The notes: a model not told the origin generated them from the sequence alone. Positions 49,207-57,880 are shown, numbered from the stretch's first letter. The stretch is 64,000 nt of DNA from Roseobacter sinensis (GCF_025755255.1 NZ_JALIEB010000003.1:124001-188000); one strand, 5' to 3'. Numbers and translations are program-made.

Positions 49207-49242
49207 GGCGGCGCAGGCCGGGGGAAGAAAACCTGCGCCGCC
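49207..49242. terminator. Terminator of the ABC transporter operon
   Basis: GGCGGCGCAGG and CCTGCGCCGCC form a perfect 11-base stem with a 14-base loop, 11 bases after the ATPase stop. It can serve both strands, since a convergent gene ends at 49320. No T-run is present. Confidence 0.6.
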
Positions 49243-49319
49243 AGCACGTCGAGCCACGGGGCGGCGGCATCTCGGTGCGATCGGAGTGAAGCGGCGGAAT
49301 ACCCCGCCACCTCAATGCT

Positions 49320-49823
49320 TTAGCTGCCGGTGTTGATGTCTTCTTCGGGCAGCATCTCGACGACCCGGTCCGCAAAGGCGGTCAGCATCGCGTCGTAGAA
49401 GTCGTCCTGGCTGGGCGGAATTGCGACATAGCCAGCAGGCACGGCGCTTTCGTCCGTATGGGCGGAGAGACGGATCGTTTCGACGACCTGACGGCTACCG
49501 CCTTCGAAGCTCACGAAGCCTTCCAACTCGTTGAATTCCGCGCTGTCCGGCAAGATCGTGTCGCCATCGAGGCTCACACGCTTGATCTTCACGGTCAGGG
49601 TCGGGTCGGACGGGTCGTTGCTCAATGCATCGATACGCTCGATCAGGGCGCGCTCCAGATCTTCCGCAATCGTTGGATAGAGGTCCAGTGCGTTGCTGCC
49701 CTGCGGCGCTTCAATCTTCGCCTGTACATCAATGTCATTAACGCCGGCAATCGCGCCAGAGGCAGCCAGTGCAGCGAGGCTCACAGTTGCGGCGATGGTT
49801 GTCTTCTTCACAAAATCGAACAT
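49320..49823 (-). CDS. Secreted protein of unknown function
   Basis: The 167-residue precursor begins with MFDFVKKTTIAATVSLAALAASGAIA, a clear Sec signal peptide with probable cleavage near residue 27. The mature part is acidic, begins VNDIDVQAKIEAPQGSNALDLYP and contains no cysteines or known motifs. The start at 49823 has an AAAGGAG ribosome site. It is monocistronic and convergent with the ABC operon. I do not recognise a family; periplasmic location is the only safe statement. Confidence 0.7.
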   Translation of the reverse strand: MFDFVKKTTIAATVSLAALAASGAIAGVNDIDVQAKIEAPQGSNALDLYPTIAEDLERALIERIDALSNDPSDPTLTVKIKRVSLDGDTILPDSAEFNELEGFVSFEGGSRQVVETIRLSAHTDESAVPAGYVAIPPSQDDFYDAMLTAFADRVVEMLPEEDINTGS

Positions 49824-50059
49824 CAGAAATGCTCCTTTCAGGTCCGTCATGCAAGCGGCGCGGTGTGCGGCGCTGCGATATGGCCAGAACGGAAGCGGCG
49901 CGGAAATGGTTCCGCATCGGCCTGTCCGGGATGTGGACGAGACCGGGCCCGAAGGTGCCTTTGGTACACGCCCGGACGGCAAAAATGTATTTTTTTCAAT
50001 CGCCTGTGGTGATGAAGGCCATCAGCGGGAAAACGCTGATCAGACAGAGGCTGCGGCCG

Positions 50060-50473
50060 TCAGATCATCATCGTCACGACAAGGCCGGTCAGGTAGCTGA
50101 GGGAAAACAGCGCGAAACCGGGCCGTTTGCTCGCGACAACCAGGGAGGCCAGCATCAGCAGCGGGGCCAGTGCCAGGGCCCCCAGCGACGGCAGGAACAT
50201 CATCTGGTTGAGCTCGGTCCCCGGACCCCAGGGTGAGTTCTCGGACGTCAGCCCCGTCAGCATCACTGCGGCAAGCGCCCCCAGCACGGAGCCGAGCGCA
50301 ATGGGCTGAAGGTGATCGAAGATGCGCAGGCGCCGACGCGCCTTTCGCCGGATTGCCTTTGGCACCGGCTGAGAGCGCAGCGCGCGGATCGGGGCCTTCT
50401 CGCGCGCAGGCGCAAGCCCCTCATGGGCGCGGTTGATGCGTTCGATACGTGCGTGAAATCCAGTTGTCGCCAT
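50060..50473 (-). CDS. Small membrane protein, unknown
   Basis: The 137-residue protein has an Arg/Lys-rich N-terminal half (residues 1-53) and three hydrophobic segments (about 56-75, 92-112 and 118-137). The pattern suggests a basic cytoplasmic tail on a small inner-membrane domain. I do not recognise a family. Neighbours are a secreted unknown downstream and a lytic transglycosylase gene upstream on the same strand; no operon link is evident. Confidence 0.6.
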   Translation of the reverse strand: MATTGFHARIERINRAHEGLAPAREKAPIRALRSQPVPKAIRRKARRRLRIFDHLQPIALGSVLGALAAVMLTGLTSENSPWGPGTELNQMMFLPSLGALALAPLLMLASLVVASKRPGFALFSLSYLTGLVVTMMI

Positions 50474-50588
50474 TCTGTCATCCCGTCATTCGTTTACCGG
50501 ACTCTGGCGTCGGATTCGGGCGGCACTATGACGGCTGGAAGGAGCGATTGTGACATGCGGCGGACAGGCGAGCAGACGCAGAGGCCCC

Positions 50589-51200
50589 TTACCGGCCTGC
50601 GATGACTTTCACGTAGTTCTTGGTCTCGCGGAAGGGGGGGACGCCGCCGTATTTCTTCACCGCGCCCGGGCCTGCATTGTACGCAGCAAGCGCCAGCCGC
50701 CAGGTGCCGAAGGTGCGGAACTGTTCCTTCAGATAGCGCGCACCACCGTCCAGGTTCTGCTCAGGGTCGAGCGGGTCGACCCGTAGGCTGCGGGCGGTCT
50801 GCGGCATGAGTTGCGCAAGCCCCAGCGCGCCCTTGTGCGACTTCGCGCGCGGGTTCCAGTTCGATTCCTGCTGGACCAGCCGCAGGAAGAGATCTTCCGG
50901 CACCCCATGCCGGCGCGCTGCATCCTTGGCCATCTGCAGATAGGCACCGCGGTAGCGGCCGTTATACTGCGGCGTGGCCCATTTGCTCGGCGTGTGGACC
51001 GTCGGCGGCTGCAGCCGCACAGAGTTGTTGTATTGGCTCGCGGCGCGTGTATCGAGGATCTTCTTCTGTGCCGCAAAGAGCTTGGTTCGGCTCTTGCTCG
51101 ACATGGTCTGGGCCGCGACAGGCACGCTCGTTGCTGCAAAGGTCAGGACCAGCAGTGCGCTGCCCAGCCGATGTCCCCATGATGTCGCCCGATCACCCAT
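50589..51200 (-). CDS. Lytic transglycosylase (SLT family)
   Basis: Lytic transglycosylases cut peptidoglycan between MurNAc and GlcNAc to give anhydro ends. The 203-residue precursor has a signal peptide (cleavage near VAAQ, residue 30) and an SLT domain with the catalytic Glu112 in [14 protein letters not shown], the [13 protein letters not shown] motif and the [15 protein letters not shown] end. The start at 51200 is preceded at only three bases by a perfect palindrome (51204-51228), where a ribosome site would be expected. Confidence 0.93.
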   Translation of the reverse strand: MGDRATSWGHRLGSALLVLTFAATSVPVAAQTMSSKSRTKLFAAQKKILDTRAASQYNNSVRLQPPTVHTPSKWATPQYNGRYRGAYLQMAKDAARRHGVPEDLFLRLVQQESNWNPRAKSHKGALGLAQLMPQTARSLRVDPLDPEQNLDGGARYLKEQFRTFGTWRLALAAYNAGPGAVKKYGGVPPFRETKNYVKVIAGR

Positions 51201-51203
51201 GCA

Positions 51204-51228
51204 AAGCGCAATACCCCGGATTGCGCTT
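51204..51228 (-). promoter_or_regulatory. Palindrome at the start of the transglycosylase gene
   Basis: AAGCGCAAT-N7-ATTGCGCTT has perfect 9-base arms and ends three bases before the start codon. It could be an operator near the transcript start or a hairpin that hides the ribosome site. Confidence 0.5.
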
Positions 51229-51389
51229 GCATTCCAGCCTTTTGCGCGCTCTGACCGAGAGTTCAACCCAGGGTGTTAAGTGCGTGGTAAGCACCTTGCG
51301 GTCAGTGTAGGTTTAATCAAATTGTACGGACCGGGATTCGGCAACGGCTCTCGCGGTGACACGACAGCAAGCAAACGAAGGGGGGCGCA

Positions 51390-51872
51390 ATGGCCGGCTC
51401 TGTGAACAAGGTAATTCTTATCGGCAATCTCGGGCGCGACCCGGAAGTGCGCAGCTTCCAGAACGGCGGCAAGGTCTGCAACCTGCGCATCGCCACCTCG
51501 GAGAATTGGAAAGACCGCAACACTGGCGAACGCCGGGAAAAGACCGAGTGGCATACGGTTGCGATCTTTTCCGAACCGCTGGTGCGGGTGGCCGAGCAGT
51601 ATCTGCGCAAGGGTTCCAAGGTGTACATCGAAGGCCAGCTGGAAACCCGGAAATGGCAGGACCAGTCGGGACAGGATCGCTACTCCACCGAGGTGGTGCT
51701 GCGCCCCTACCGGTCCGAGCTGACGATGCTCGATGGCCGCGACGGCGGCGGTGGCATGAGCGGCGGCGGTGGCGGCGGCTCCATGGGGTATGACGACCGC
51801 GGTGGCGAGAGCTATGGCGGCGGGTCCAGCCCGGCGCCCTCGCGCGACCTGGACGATGAAATCCCCTTCTGA
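51390..51872 (+). CDS. ssb: Single-stranded DNA-binding protein
   Basis: SSB coats single-stranded DNA during replication and repair. The 160-residue protein has the OB fold in residues 1-112 ([16 protein letters not shown], then [11 protein letters not shown], then [17 protein letters not shown]), a Gly/Ser-rich linker, and the acidic tip DLDDEIPF, which recruits partner proteins. A GGGGGG-type ribosome site precedes the ATG. The GNAT gene starts inside its last 17 bases. Confidence 0.97.
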   Translation: MAGSVNKVILIGNLGRDPEVRSFQNGGKVCNLRIATSENWKDRNTGERREKTEWHTVAIFSEPLVRVAEQYLRKGSKVYIEGQLETRKWQDQSGQDRYSTEVVLRPYRSELTMLDGRDGGGGMSGGGGGGSMGYDDRGGESYGGGSSPAPSRDLDDEIPF

Positions 51873-52305
51873 GCCCAGTCTCACAGTGCGTCTGCTGACC
51901 CAGCAGGACGCGGACGCGCTAACAGCCCTCTACAACGAGCTGACCTTCGGACCCAAGACGGCCTGTACTCATGATGTGCTGGCGGTGCTGGCGCATCCGG
52001 GCACAACGATCCATGGCGCGTTGGCGGCGGATCGGGTGATCGGCATGGTCACGCTGCACATCCTGCCCAATGTCACCTGGGACGGACGGCCTTACGCGCT
52101 GATTGAAAATGTGGCGACAGCGGGGGATTGGCGGTGGCGGGGCATCGGGCGGCGGGTGATGCAGTCGGCAATCGACCATGCCCGCACTCAGAAGGTCTAC
52201 AAGATCATGCTGCTCACCGGCCAGAAGCGCGGGGCGCGGGGGTTCTATGAGGCGCTGGGGTTCGACTGCGAAGACAAGCACGGTATGGTGATGCGCTGGG
52301 ACTAG
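51856..52305 (+). CDS. GNAT family N-acetyltransferase
   Basis: The 149-residue enzyme fits the GNAT fold: [21 protein letters not shown] at the start, [24 protein letters not shown], which holds the acetyl-CoA pyrophosphate loop, and [20 protein letters not shown] at the end. It starts within ssb by a 17-base overlap in another frame and is therefore likely cotranslated with it. The substrate is unknown. Confidence 0.87.
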   Translation: MKSPSEPSLTVRLLTQQDADALTALYNELTFGPKTACTHDVLAVLAHPGTTIHGALAADRVIGMVTLHILPNVTWDGRPYALIENVATAGDWRWRGIGRRVMQSAIDHARTQKVYKIMLLTGQKRGARGFYEALGFDCEDKHGMVMRWD

Positions 52306-52633
52306 TCAGCAGGCCAAGAGTTCGCGCGACAGCGGAGCGCATTTGCTAAGAGGTTCCTGTGGCTGCCCTCCCCGTCTATGCTGCAGCGGTGTGAGAATGA
52401 GACCGCATCCGATCCTGACACCACGCGCAAAGGGCATCGCCCGACCTGGAGGGCGTTTCCGGCGGTATCACGGTGGACCGCATCGACACCAAGACATACG
52501 TGCTGCTAACCGCGACGTCGCGAAATCGCCCTCCGGGGGGAGGTCGGGCGATGCCCGGCGGTGCCGCCGGGCGAGACATCTGAAAGTCGCGCGCTCAAGT
52601 CATGAAACACGGAACAACTGTGCCTTCGCAAGC
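52306..52633. other. Gene-free region between GNAT and aroB genes
   Basis: No gene is visible in these 328 bases between a plus-strand and a minus-strand stop codon. The main content is a long inverted repeat at 52432-52556. Confidence 0.6.
52432..52556. repeat. Long inverted repeat, REP/BIME-like
   Basis: The left arm GGGCATCGCCCGACCT then GGAGGGCG (52432-52459) and the right arm CGCCCTCC then AGGTCGGGCGATGCCC (52522-52556) are reverse complements, except for an extra GGGGGG run in the right arm. Each arm contains its own small hairpin (GGGC-ATC-GCCC). The 60-base centre is not repetitive. The layout resembles a bacterial interspersed mosaic element between convergent genes. Confidence 0.6.
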
Positions 52634-53749
52634 CTAAACCGCCACCGCCAGCCCATCCTCCAGCACCCCGCGCACCATCTCCCCCGGCACATCCGAGGTG
52701 ACGAAGGCCTCGCCGATCCCGCGCGCCAAAATGAACCGCAGCGTGCCCTGCACCACCTTCTTGTCCTGCGCCATGAGCCCCAGGAGCGCCTCTGCCCCCG
52801 GGAGATCGCCAGGAATATCGGCCAGATCCGTCTTCATACCCATCGCTTTGAGATGCGCGCGCACACGGCTCGGGTCTTCCTGGCTGCAGAACCCCAAGCG
52901 GGACGACAGTTCGAAGGCCAGCACGCAGCCGATCGCCACGCCCTCCCCGTGCAAGAGCCGGTCGGAATAGCCCGTCGCCGCCTCCAGCGCGTGGCCGAAA
53001 GTGTGCCCTAGGTTCAGGAGCGCGCGGTCCCCCTGCTCCGTCTCGTCTCGGGTCACGATGTCGGCCTTCATCTGCACCGAACGGCGCACCGCCTCGACTC
53101 GCGCGGCCATATCACCCGCGGCGAGCGCCGGGCCCTGCCCCTCGAGCCACTCGAAGAAGCCGGCATCGCCGAGCAGCCCGTATTTCACGACCTCGCCATA
53201 GCCCGCGAGGAAGTCACGCGGCGCGAGCGTGCCCAGCACCTCCGTATCCGCCAGTACCAGTGACGGCTGGTGAAAGGCGCCGATCAGGTTCTTGCCCTGC
53301 GCCGCATTGATCCCGGTCTTGCCCCCGACGGAGCTGTCCACCTGCGCCAGCAGCGTCGTGGGGATCTGGACAAAACGCACGCCGCGCCGCAGGATCGCAG
53401 CGGCGAAACCAGCCAGATCGCCGATCACCCCGCCACCGAAGGCGACCACCACATCGCCGCGCTCGACCCGCTGGTCGAGCAACCAGCCCACGCTCTGCTC
53501 CAAAGGCCCCCAGGATTTCGTAGCTTCCCCCGCGGGCAGCGCCAGTGCCTCGGACGCGATGCCCTCCGCGGCAAGGCCCGCCGTCAAAGCCTCCAGATGC
53601 AGGCTCGCCACGGTCTCGTCGGTCAGGATGCTCACCTTCGGGCGCGAGAGCAGCGGTGCAATCTCTGCCCCCGCCCGCGGGATCAGCCCCGGCCCGATCC
53701 GCACCTCATAGGCCCGCCCCGGCAGATCCACTGTGACGGTTTCACGCAT
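52634..53749 (-). CDS. aroB: 3-dehydroquinate synthase
   Basis: AroB closes the ring of DAHP to dehydroquinate, the second step of the shikimate pathway. The 371-residue enzyme has the NAD-binding GGGVIGDLAGFAAAILRRGV, the PTTLLAQVDSSVGGKTGIN block, GYGEVVKYGLLGD, and HTFGHALEA with metal-binding histidines. The start overlaps the end of aroK by eight bases, the usual aroK-aroB pairing. Confidence 0.98.
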   Translation of the reverse strand: MRETVTVDLPGRAYEVRIGPGLIPRAGAEIAPLLSRPKVSILTDETVASLHLEALTAGLAAEGIASEALALPAGEATKSWGPLEQSVGWLLDQRVERGDVVVAFGGGVIGDLAGFAAAILRRGVRFVQIPTTLLAQVDSSVGGKTGINAAQGKNLIGAFHQPSLVLADTEVLGTLAPRDFLAGYGEVVKYGLLGDAGFFEWLEGQGPALAAGDMAARVEAVRRSVQMKADIVTRDETEQGDRALLNLGHTFGHALEAATGYSDRLLHGEGVAIGCVLAFELSSRLGFCSQEDPSRVRAHLKAMGMKTDLADIPGDLPGAEALLGLMAQDKKVVQGTLRFILARGIGEAFVTSDVPGEMVRGVLEDGLAVAV

Positions 53750-54335
53750 CGCCGCACACCAGAACATCAGCCCGGGTCAGCAGGACCTCGGCCACGCGCT
53801 TGGCCATCTGTTCGATGGCCACGGGTGGTGCGCAGGGCACCCGCAGATCGGCCTTGGCGTATTCCGGCACGCGCGCGGCGTAGAGCTCGGTGAGTGTCGC
53901 CTTGGGATCGGGTGTGCGCAGCAATGGCCGGGTGTCGCGGTGGCGGACGCGGCTCCACAACAGCTCGAGATCAGCGTCGAGCCAGACTGCAACGCCATGG
54001 GCCGAGATGTTGGCCCGGTTGACCTCCGAGAGAAACGCGCCGCCGCCTGTCGAGAGAACGCAGGGCCTGCCGCCGAGCAGGCGCGAGATCACCTCGGCCT
54101 CCCGGGCGCGGAAGAACGGCTCTCCATCGCGGGCGAAAATCTCCGGCACGGTCATGTTGGCCGCGGCCTCGATTTCCTGGTCCGAATCGAGAAACGGCAC
54201 CTGCAACAGCTGCGCGAGCGCCCGGCCCACCGCCGTCTTGCCCGCGCCCATCATGCCCACCATCACCACGGTCTTTTTCAACATAAATGCCGCCGTGTGG
54301 TTCCCTTCGGTCACGGATTGCTGAAATTCGCTCAT
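53742..54335 (-). CDS. aroK: Shikimate kinase
   Basis: AroK phosphorylates shikimate at position 3. The product of 197 residues has the P-loop GMMGAGKTAVGRALA, the DSDQEIE substrate motif, the GGGAFLS loop and the RDTRPLL lid. I use the ATG at 54335; an internal start at 54284 (MLKKTVV), just before the domain, is an alternative. It overlaps aroB and is divergent from the 49-aa membrane protein gene. Confidence 0.96.
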   Translation of the reverse strand: MSEFQQSVTEGNHTAAFMLKKTVVMVGMMGAGKTAVGRALAQLLQVPFLDSDQEIEAAANMTVPEIFARDGEPFFRAREAEVISRLLGGRPCVLSTGGGAFLSEVNRANISAHGVAVWLDADLELLWSRVRHRDTRPLLRTPDPKATLTELYAARVPEYAKADLRVPCAPPVAIEQMAKRVAEVLLTRADVLVCGDA

Positions 54336-54416
54336 ATTTCTCTGAATGACGTGATATTGCACAAAAGGCCATATATATATTCGGAAAAACAGGCAGGCAA
54401 ATAAGGCAGTACAACA

Positions 54417-54566
54417 ATGTTTCGCCTCTTCAAGCTTTTGGTCTTTCTCCTCGTTGTGGGGGGCATCGGGCTGGTCGGCTACGCCTATGTGGGCCCGTTT
54501 TTCGGAGCCGATTTCTCGGCGCCACAAGACGAGGTGCGCGTGCCCGTGACGCTGGATGCGGATTAG
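54417..54566 (+). CDS. 49-aa single-helix membrane protein
   Basis: This short gene encodes 49 residues: a hydrophobic helix (residues 4-24, MFRLFKLLVFLLVVGGIGLV) and a polar, acidic tail (PQDEVRVPVTLDAD) probably in the periplasm. Its last bases overlap the start of the 509-aa secreted protein gene by 11 bases. The Gly-containing helix and the short tail recall small assembly factors, but I do not recognise a family. The upstream region is AT-rich (ATATATATATTCGG) and likely holds the promoter. Confidence 0.7.
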   Translation: MFRLFKLLVFLLVVGGIGLVGYAYVGPFFGADFSAPQDEVRVPVTLDAD

Positions 54567-56085
54567 GCCGCTTGCATATCTCTGGGCATTGACCACAGCA
54601 GGCACGCTCGGCGCACAGGAGGCACCGCTCTCCGTGATCGACTGGGTGCAGCAGAACCCTGATCAGCCCGCGATGACGTCGGTTGCCTTGCCCCGAGGCG
54701 AGCCGCCGGTGGCCGCGTCGGGTGTGGTCCCGACGGTTGACGTCAAACCGCTCGATCAGGAGGCCACCCGCATCATCGGGCTGGTGCCGGCCAATGTGAC
54801 CGGCCTGCCGCAGGACCTCTGGAAGGCAAGTGATCCCGAACGCCTCAGCCGCCAGTTGACCGCTCTGCCCGACTTCCGTCTGCCTGCCGCGCAGGCGCTT
54901 CTCTTCACCGCGCTGTTGACCGAGGCCGAGGCGCCGGGCCGCGATGCCGAAGAGGAAGATCTCTTCACCCTGGCTCGTGTGGAATCATTGCGCCGCTACG
55001 GTGCGCTCGACCCGGCCCAGGCGCTGATCGAGCAGGCAGATGTGACGCGCGACACCGCGCATTTCGCCGCCTACATGGATCTCGCGCTGCTGACTGGCGA
55101 GGAATGGCGGGCCTGCAGAACGCTGAGCGCACACCCCGCCCTCGCCCCGGGATTGGCGGCGCGCATCTTCTGCGCGGCGCGCCAGGGCGATTGGGCCACC
55201 GCGGCGCTGCTGTTCGACACCGGGCGCGCTCTGGACGCGATGAGCCCGGCGCAGATCGACCTGCTCGACCGGTTCCTGCACCCCGAAGCCTTCGAGGATG
55301 CGCCCCCGTTGCGGCCCGCCCGCGACATCACGCCCCTGCTCTTCCGGCTGCATGAAGCGATTGGCGAGCCGCTGCCCACACGGTCGCTGCCACGCGCCTT
55401 CGCCGTTGCGGACCTGCGCGATCTGGCCGGTTGGAAGGCGCAGCTCGAGGCCGCAGAGCGCCTGGCCGAGACCGGTGCGCTGCCCGACAACCGCCTGCTG
55501 GGCCTCTATTCCGACCGCCAGCCTGCCGCGTCCGGCGGCGTCTGGGATCGCGTCCGGGCGATCCAGCAACTCGACACCGCGCTTGCAACCGGCTCGGGGG
55601 CGGCGGTGGGCAAGACGCTCCCCGCCGCCTGGGCGGCAATGCAGCAGGCGGGCCTCGAGACCACCTTCGCCGGGCTCTTCGTCCCCCGCCTCTCACGCGT
55701 CCCTCTCGATGGGCGATCCGCCGAACTGGCAGAGACCCTGGCGCTGCTGTCACCCGACTATGTCGCTGCGGCACAAGGGAGCGATCGCGCGTTTCTGAAG
55801 GCCGTTGCGGTTGGCGATCCCTCGGGCATGGCCGTCGGGGATGAGATCGCCCGCGCGATCCGCGATGCGTTCGCACCCGATGCAGCCCGATCCGAGCTGC
55901 TCGTGCAGGCGCGCAGCGGCCAGCTCGGCGCCGTGATCCTGGAGACGCTGGTGCTGCTCGAGGATGGGGCTGCCGGAAACACCCCGGCGCTCACCCAGGC
56001 TCTCGCGACCTTGCGCGCATTGGGGTTCGACGACACCATGCGCAGAGCCAGCCTTCAGATCCTGCTCTTGGAGCGTTTCGGATGA
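54556..56085 (+). CDS. Conserved secreted protein of unknown function
   Basis: The 509-residue protein starts with a short hydrophobic signal (IRPLAYLWALTTAGTLGAQE, cleavage near residue 20) and continues as an Ala/Leu-rich, mostly helical chain with repeated motifs such as LAARIFCAARQGDWATAALLFDTGRAL, reminiscent of helical-repeat scaffolds. No catalytic motif is visible. It overlaps the 49-aa gene upstream and the xerD gene downstream (ATGA), so three proteins are probably translated from one message. A periplasmic scaffold is the inferred role. Confidence 0.75.
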   Translation: MRIRPLAYLWALTTAGTLGAQEAPLSVIDWVQQNPDQPAMTSVALPRGEPPVAASGVVPTVDVKPLDQEATRIIGLVPANVTGLPQDLWKASDPERLSRQLTALPDFRLPAAQALLFTALLTEAEAPGRDAEEEDLFTLARVESLRRYGALDPAQALIEQADVTRDTAHFAAYMDLALLTGEEWRACRTLSAHPALAPGLAARIFCAARQGDWATAALLFDTGRALDAMSPAQIDLLDRFLHPEAFEDAPPLRPARDITPLLFRLHEAIGEPLPTRSLPRAFAVADLRDLAGWKAQLEAAERLAETGALPDNRLLGLYSDRQPAASGGVWDRVRAIQQLDTALATGSGAAVGKTLPAAWAAMQQAGLETTFAGLFVPRLSRVPLDGRSAELAETLALLSPDYVAAAQGSDRAFLKAVAVGDPSGMAVGDEIARAIRDAFAPDAARSELLVQARSGQLGAVILETLVLLEDGAAGNTPALTQALATLRALGFDDTMRRASLQILLLERFG

Positions 56086-57053
56086 GCGCGCGGGGGAACT
56101 GGATCTCTGCCTTTCTCGAGGCGCAGGCGGCCGAGTTGGGCGCGGCACGCAACACGCTTCTGGCCTATGGGCGCGACTTGCAGGACTTCGAAAGCTGGCT
56201 GGTCGACCGGGACAGCGATTTCGAGGCGGTGCAGAAGGTCGACGTCGAGGCCTACCTCATCCATTGCGACGCGCACGGGCTGTCCCGGGCGACCCGGGCG
56301 CGGCGGCTTTCGGCGATCAAGCAGCTTTATCGGTTCGCTTTCGAAGAAGGCTGGCGCAGCGAGAATCCCGCCATCCAGATCGCTGGACCCGGGCGCGACA
56401 AGCGTCTGCCGCAGACTCTGTCCGAAGAGGAGGTCGACCGGCTGCTCGAGGCCGCCCGCGCCTCGGGACGCTCCGAACGCGACCGCGCGCGCAACACCTG
56501 CCTGATGGAGTTGCTCTACGCGACGGGCATGCGTGTCTCGGAACTGGTCAGCCTTCCGGTCAGTGCGGCCCGCGGCGATCCGCGGATGCTGCTGATCCGC
56601 GGCAAGGGCGGCAAGGAGCGTATGGTGCCGCTGTCCCCGCCGGCACGCGAGGCGCTGGCCGATTGGCTCAAGGTGCGCGACGCGATGGAGGACACGCGCC
56701 GGGCCGAGCGCAAGCCGCCGTCGAAATACCTTTTCGTTTCACACAGCGCTGCGGGGCATCTCACGCGTCATCGTTTCTATCTGCTGATCAAGGAATTCGC
56801 CGTGGCCGCGGGCGTCTCGCCCTCCAAGGTGACGCCGCACACGCTGCGGCACGCCTTCGCGACGCATCTGCTTGCCAATGGCGCCGATCTGCGGTCGATC
56901 CAGACGCTGCTCGGCCACGCCGATGTCGCCACCACCGAGATCTACACGCATGTGCTGGAAGCGCGGCTGTCAGAGCTGGTGCTGACCCATCATCCGCTGG
57001 CCAAGGAGGGCGAGCGTAAGTCTTCCGGCAAGATCTCCTCGGACGGCCAATAG
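56082..57053 (+). CDS. xerD: Tyrosine recombinase XerD
   Basis: XerD works with XerC at the dif site to resolve chromosome dimers. The 323-residue protein has the N-terminal SAM-like domain and the catalytic Arg151 in ATGMRVSELVSL, the Lys in RGKGGKER, HTLRHAFATHLL and LGHADVATTEIYTHV with the active-site Tyr. No integrase-type extra domains or att-like repeats flank it, so it is a housekeeping recombinase. Its start overlaps the upstream gene and its last 64 bases overlap the convergent phosphoesterase gene. Confidence 0.94.
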   Translation: MSARGNWISAFLEAQAAELGAARNTLLAYGRDLQDFESWLVDRDSDFEAVQKVDVEAYLIHCDAHGLSRATRARRLSAIKQLYRFAFEEGWRSENPAIQIAGPGRDKRLPQTLSEEEVDRLLEAARASGRSERDRARNTCLMELLYATGMRVSELVSLPVSAARGDPRMLLIRGKGGKERMVPLSPPAREALADWLKVRDAMEDTRRAERKPPSKYLFVSHSAAGHLTRHRFYLLIKEFAVAAGVSPSKVTPHTLRHAFATHLLANGADLRSIQTLLGHADVATTEIYTHVLEARLSELVLTHHPLAKEGERKSSGKISSDGQ

Positions 57054-57805
57054 CCCGTGAGAAGCCCCGCATCATAGCCTTGCGTCAGCCCGGCGCGCCG
57101 CATCTCGGCTGCGGCGGCCTCCGCATCATAGCGCAGCCGGTGAATGCGCATCTCGCCACCGTCCAGCACGCCAAAGCGGGTCTGTTGCCGCCCGTCGTGG
57201 GGCGGTATCCCGATCACGCCCGGGTTCATCCAGAAGCCGCGTCCGGTCTCTCGGAGGAAGGCCAGCCCGCAGTGCCCAGCGATCACATGATCGACCGGTC
57301 CGATCTCGGCCTCGATCGCGTCCCATTCCTCATCGAAGACCGCTTCGGCATCATTCGGCCAGATGAACCGTGCCACATCCGTCATGCCGCCGTGGATCAC
57401 CGCATAGCGCGCGCCCTGATGGCGAAAACTCACGATGTCCGGGCAGGCCCGCATCCACGCGCGCGCGGCCTCATCCACATGCGCGCGTGCATAGGGGTAC
57501 CAGCCGAGGCTCAGCATGTCGCAGGTGCTGCCCTCTTCGAAGCCGCAGCCGCACTCAATCGCGCCCGCCCCGATCTGCTTTTCGCAATTGCCTGCCACCA
57601 CCGCAGCCCCACTCTGCCGGATGAGCTCCACGCAGACCTGGGGCGCTGCACCATAGGCCACGATGTCGCCGGTGCAGATCATCTGCGCGCCCGCAATGCC
57701 GCGCGCGGCGGCCTCGCCGAGCAGTGCCCGCGTGGCCTGCGCGTTCGAGTACGGCCCGCCAAAAAGCAACACTGGCCCGTTGATCACGCCCAGATCACGC
57801 AGCAT
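56990..57805 (-). CDS. Metallophosphoesterase-like protein with altered metal ligands
   Basis: The 271-residue protein has the calcineurin-like layout: TGDIVAYGAAP (residues 45-55), GNCEKQIGAG (72-81), IHGG and a GH strand near 180. But the first metal motif, normally DxH, is GGPYSN (16-21), the GNH motif is GNC, and the final GHTH is GHCG. At least three metal ligands are replaced, so classic two-metal catalysis looks impaired or changed. Six or more cysteines (for example IECGCGF) could bind another metal. It is convergent with xerD and overlaps it by 64 bases. Confidence 0.8.
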   Translation of the reverse strand: MLRDLGVINGPVLLFGGPYSNAQATRALLGEAAARGIAGAQMICTGDIVAYGAAPQVCVELIRQSGAAVVAGNCEKQIGAGAIECGCGFEEGSTCDMLSLGWYPYARAHVDEAARAWMRACPDIVSFRHQGARYAVIHGGMTDVARFIWPNDAEAVFDEEWDAIEAEIGPVDHVIAGHCGLAFLRETGRGFWMNPGVIGIPPHDGRQQTRFGVLDGGEMRIHRLRYDAEAAAAEMRRAGLTQGYDAGLLTGYWPSEEILPEDLRSPSLASG

Positions 57806-57880
57806 GCGCTGCTCCCGACTTGAATGCGGCAGGTGTCATGCCCATAACCAATGCAATCTCATCTTAGGGTAACATTCCAA

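Noticed and set aside
47150-49375. Long minus-strand frame opposite the double ATPase
   Set aside because: It is an antisense shadow; the plus strand has two complete ABC ATPase motif sets.
51201-51389. LexA box near ssb, and near recG-ligA
   Set aside because: No GAAC-N7-GAAC or GTTC-N7-GTTC pair with correct spacing was found in these promoter regions.
56082-57053. xerD as integrase of a mobile element
   Set aside because: Typical XerD length and motifs; no cargo genes, tRNA target or direct repeats around it.
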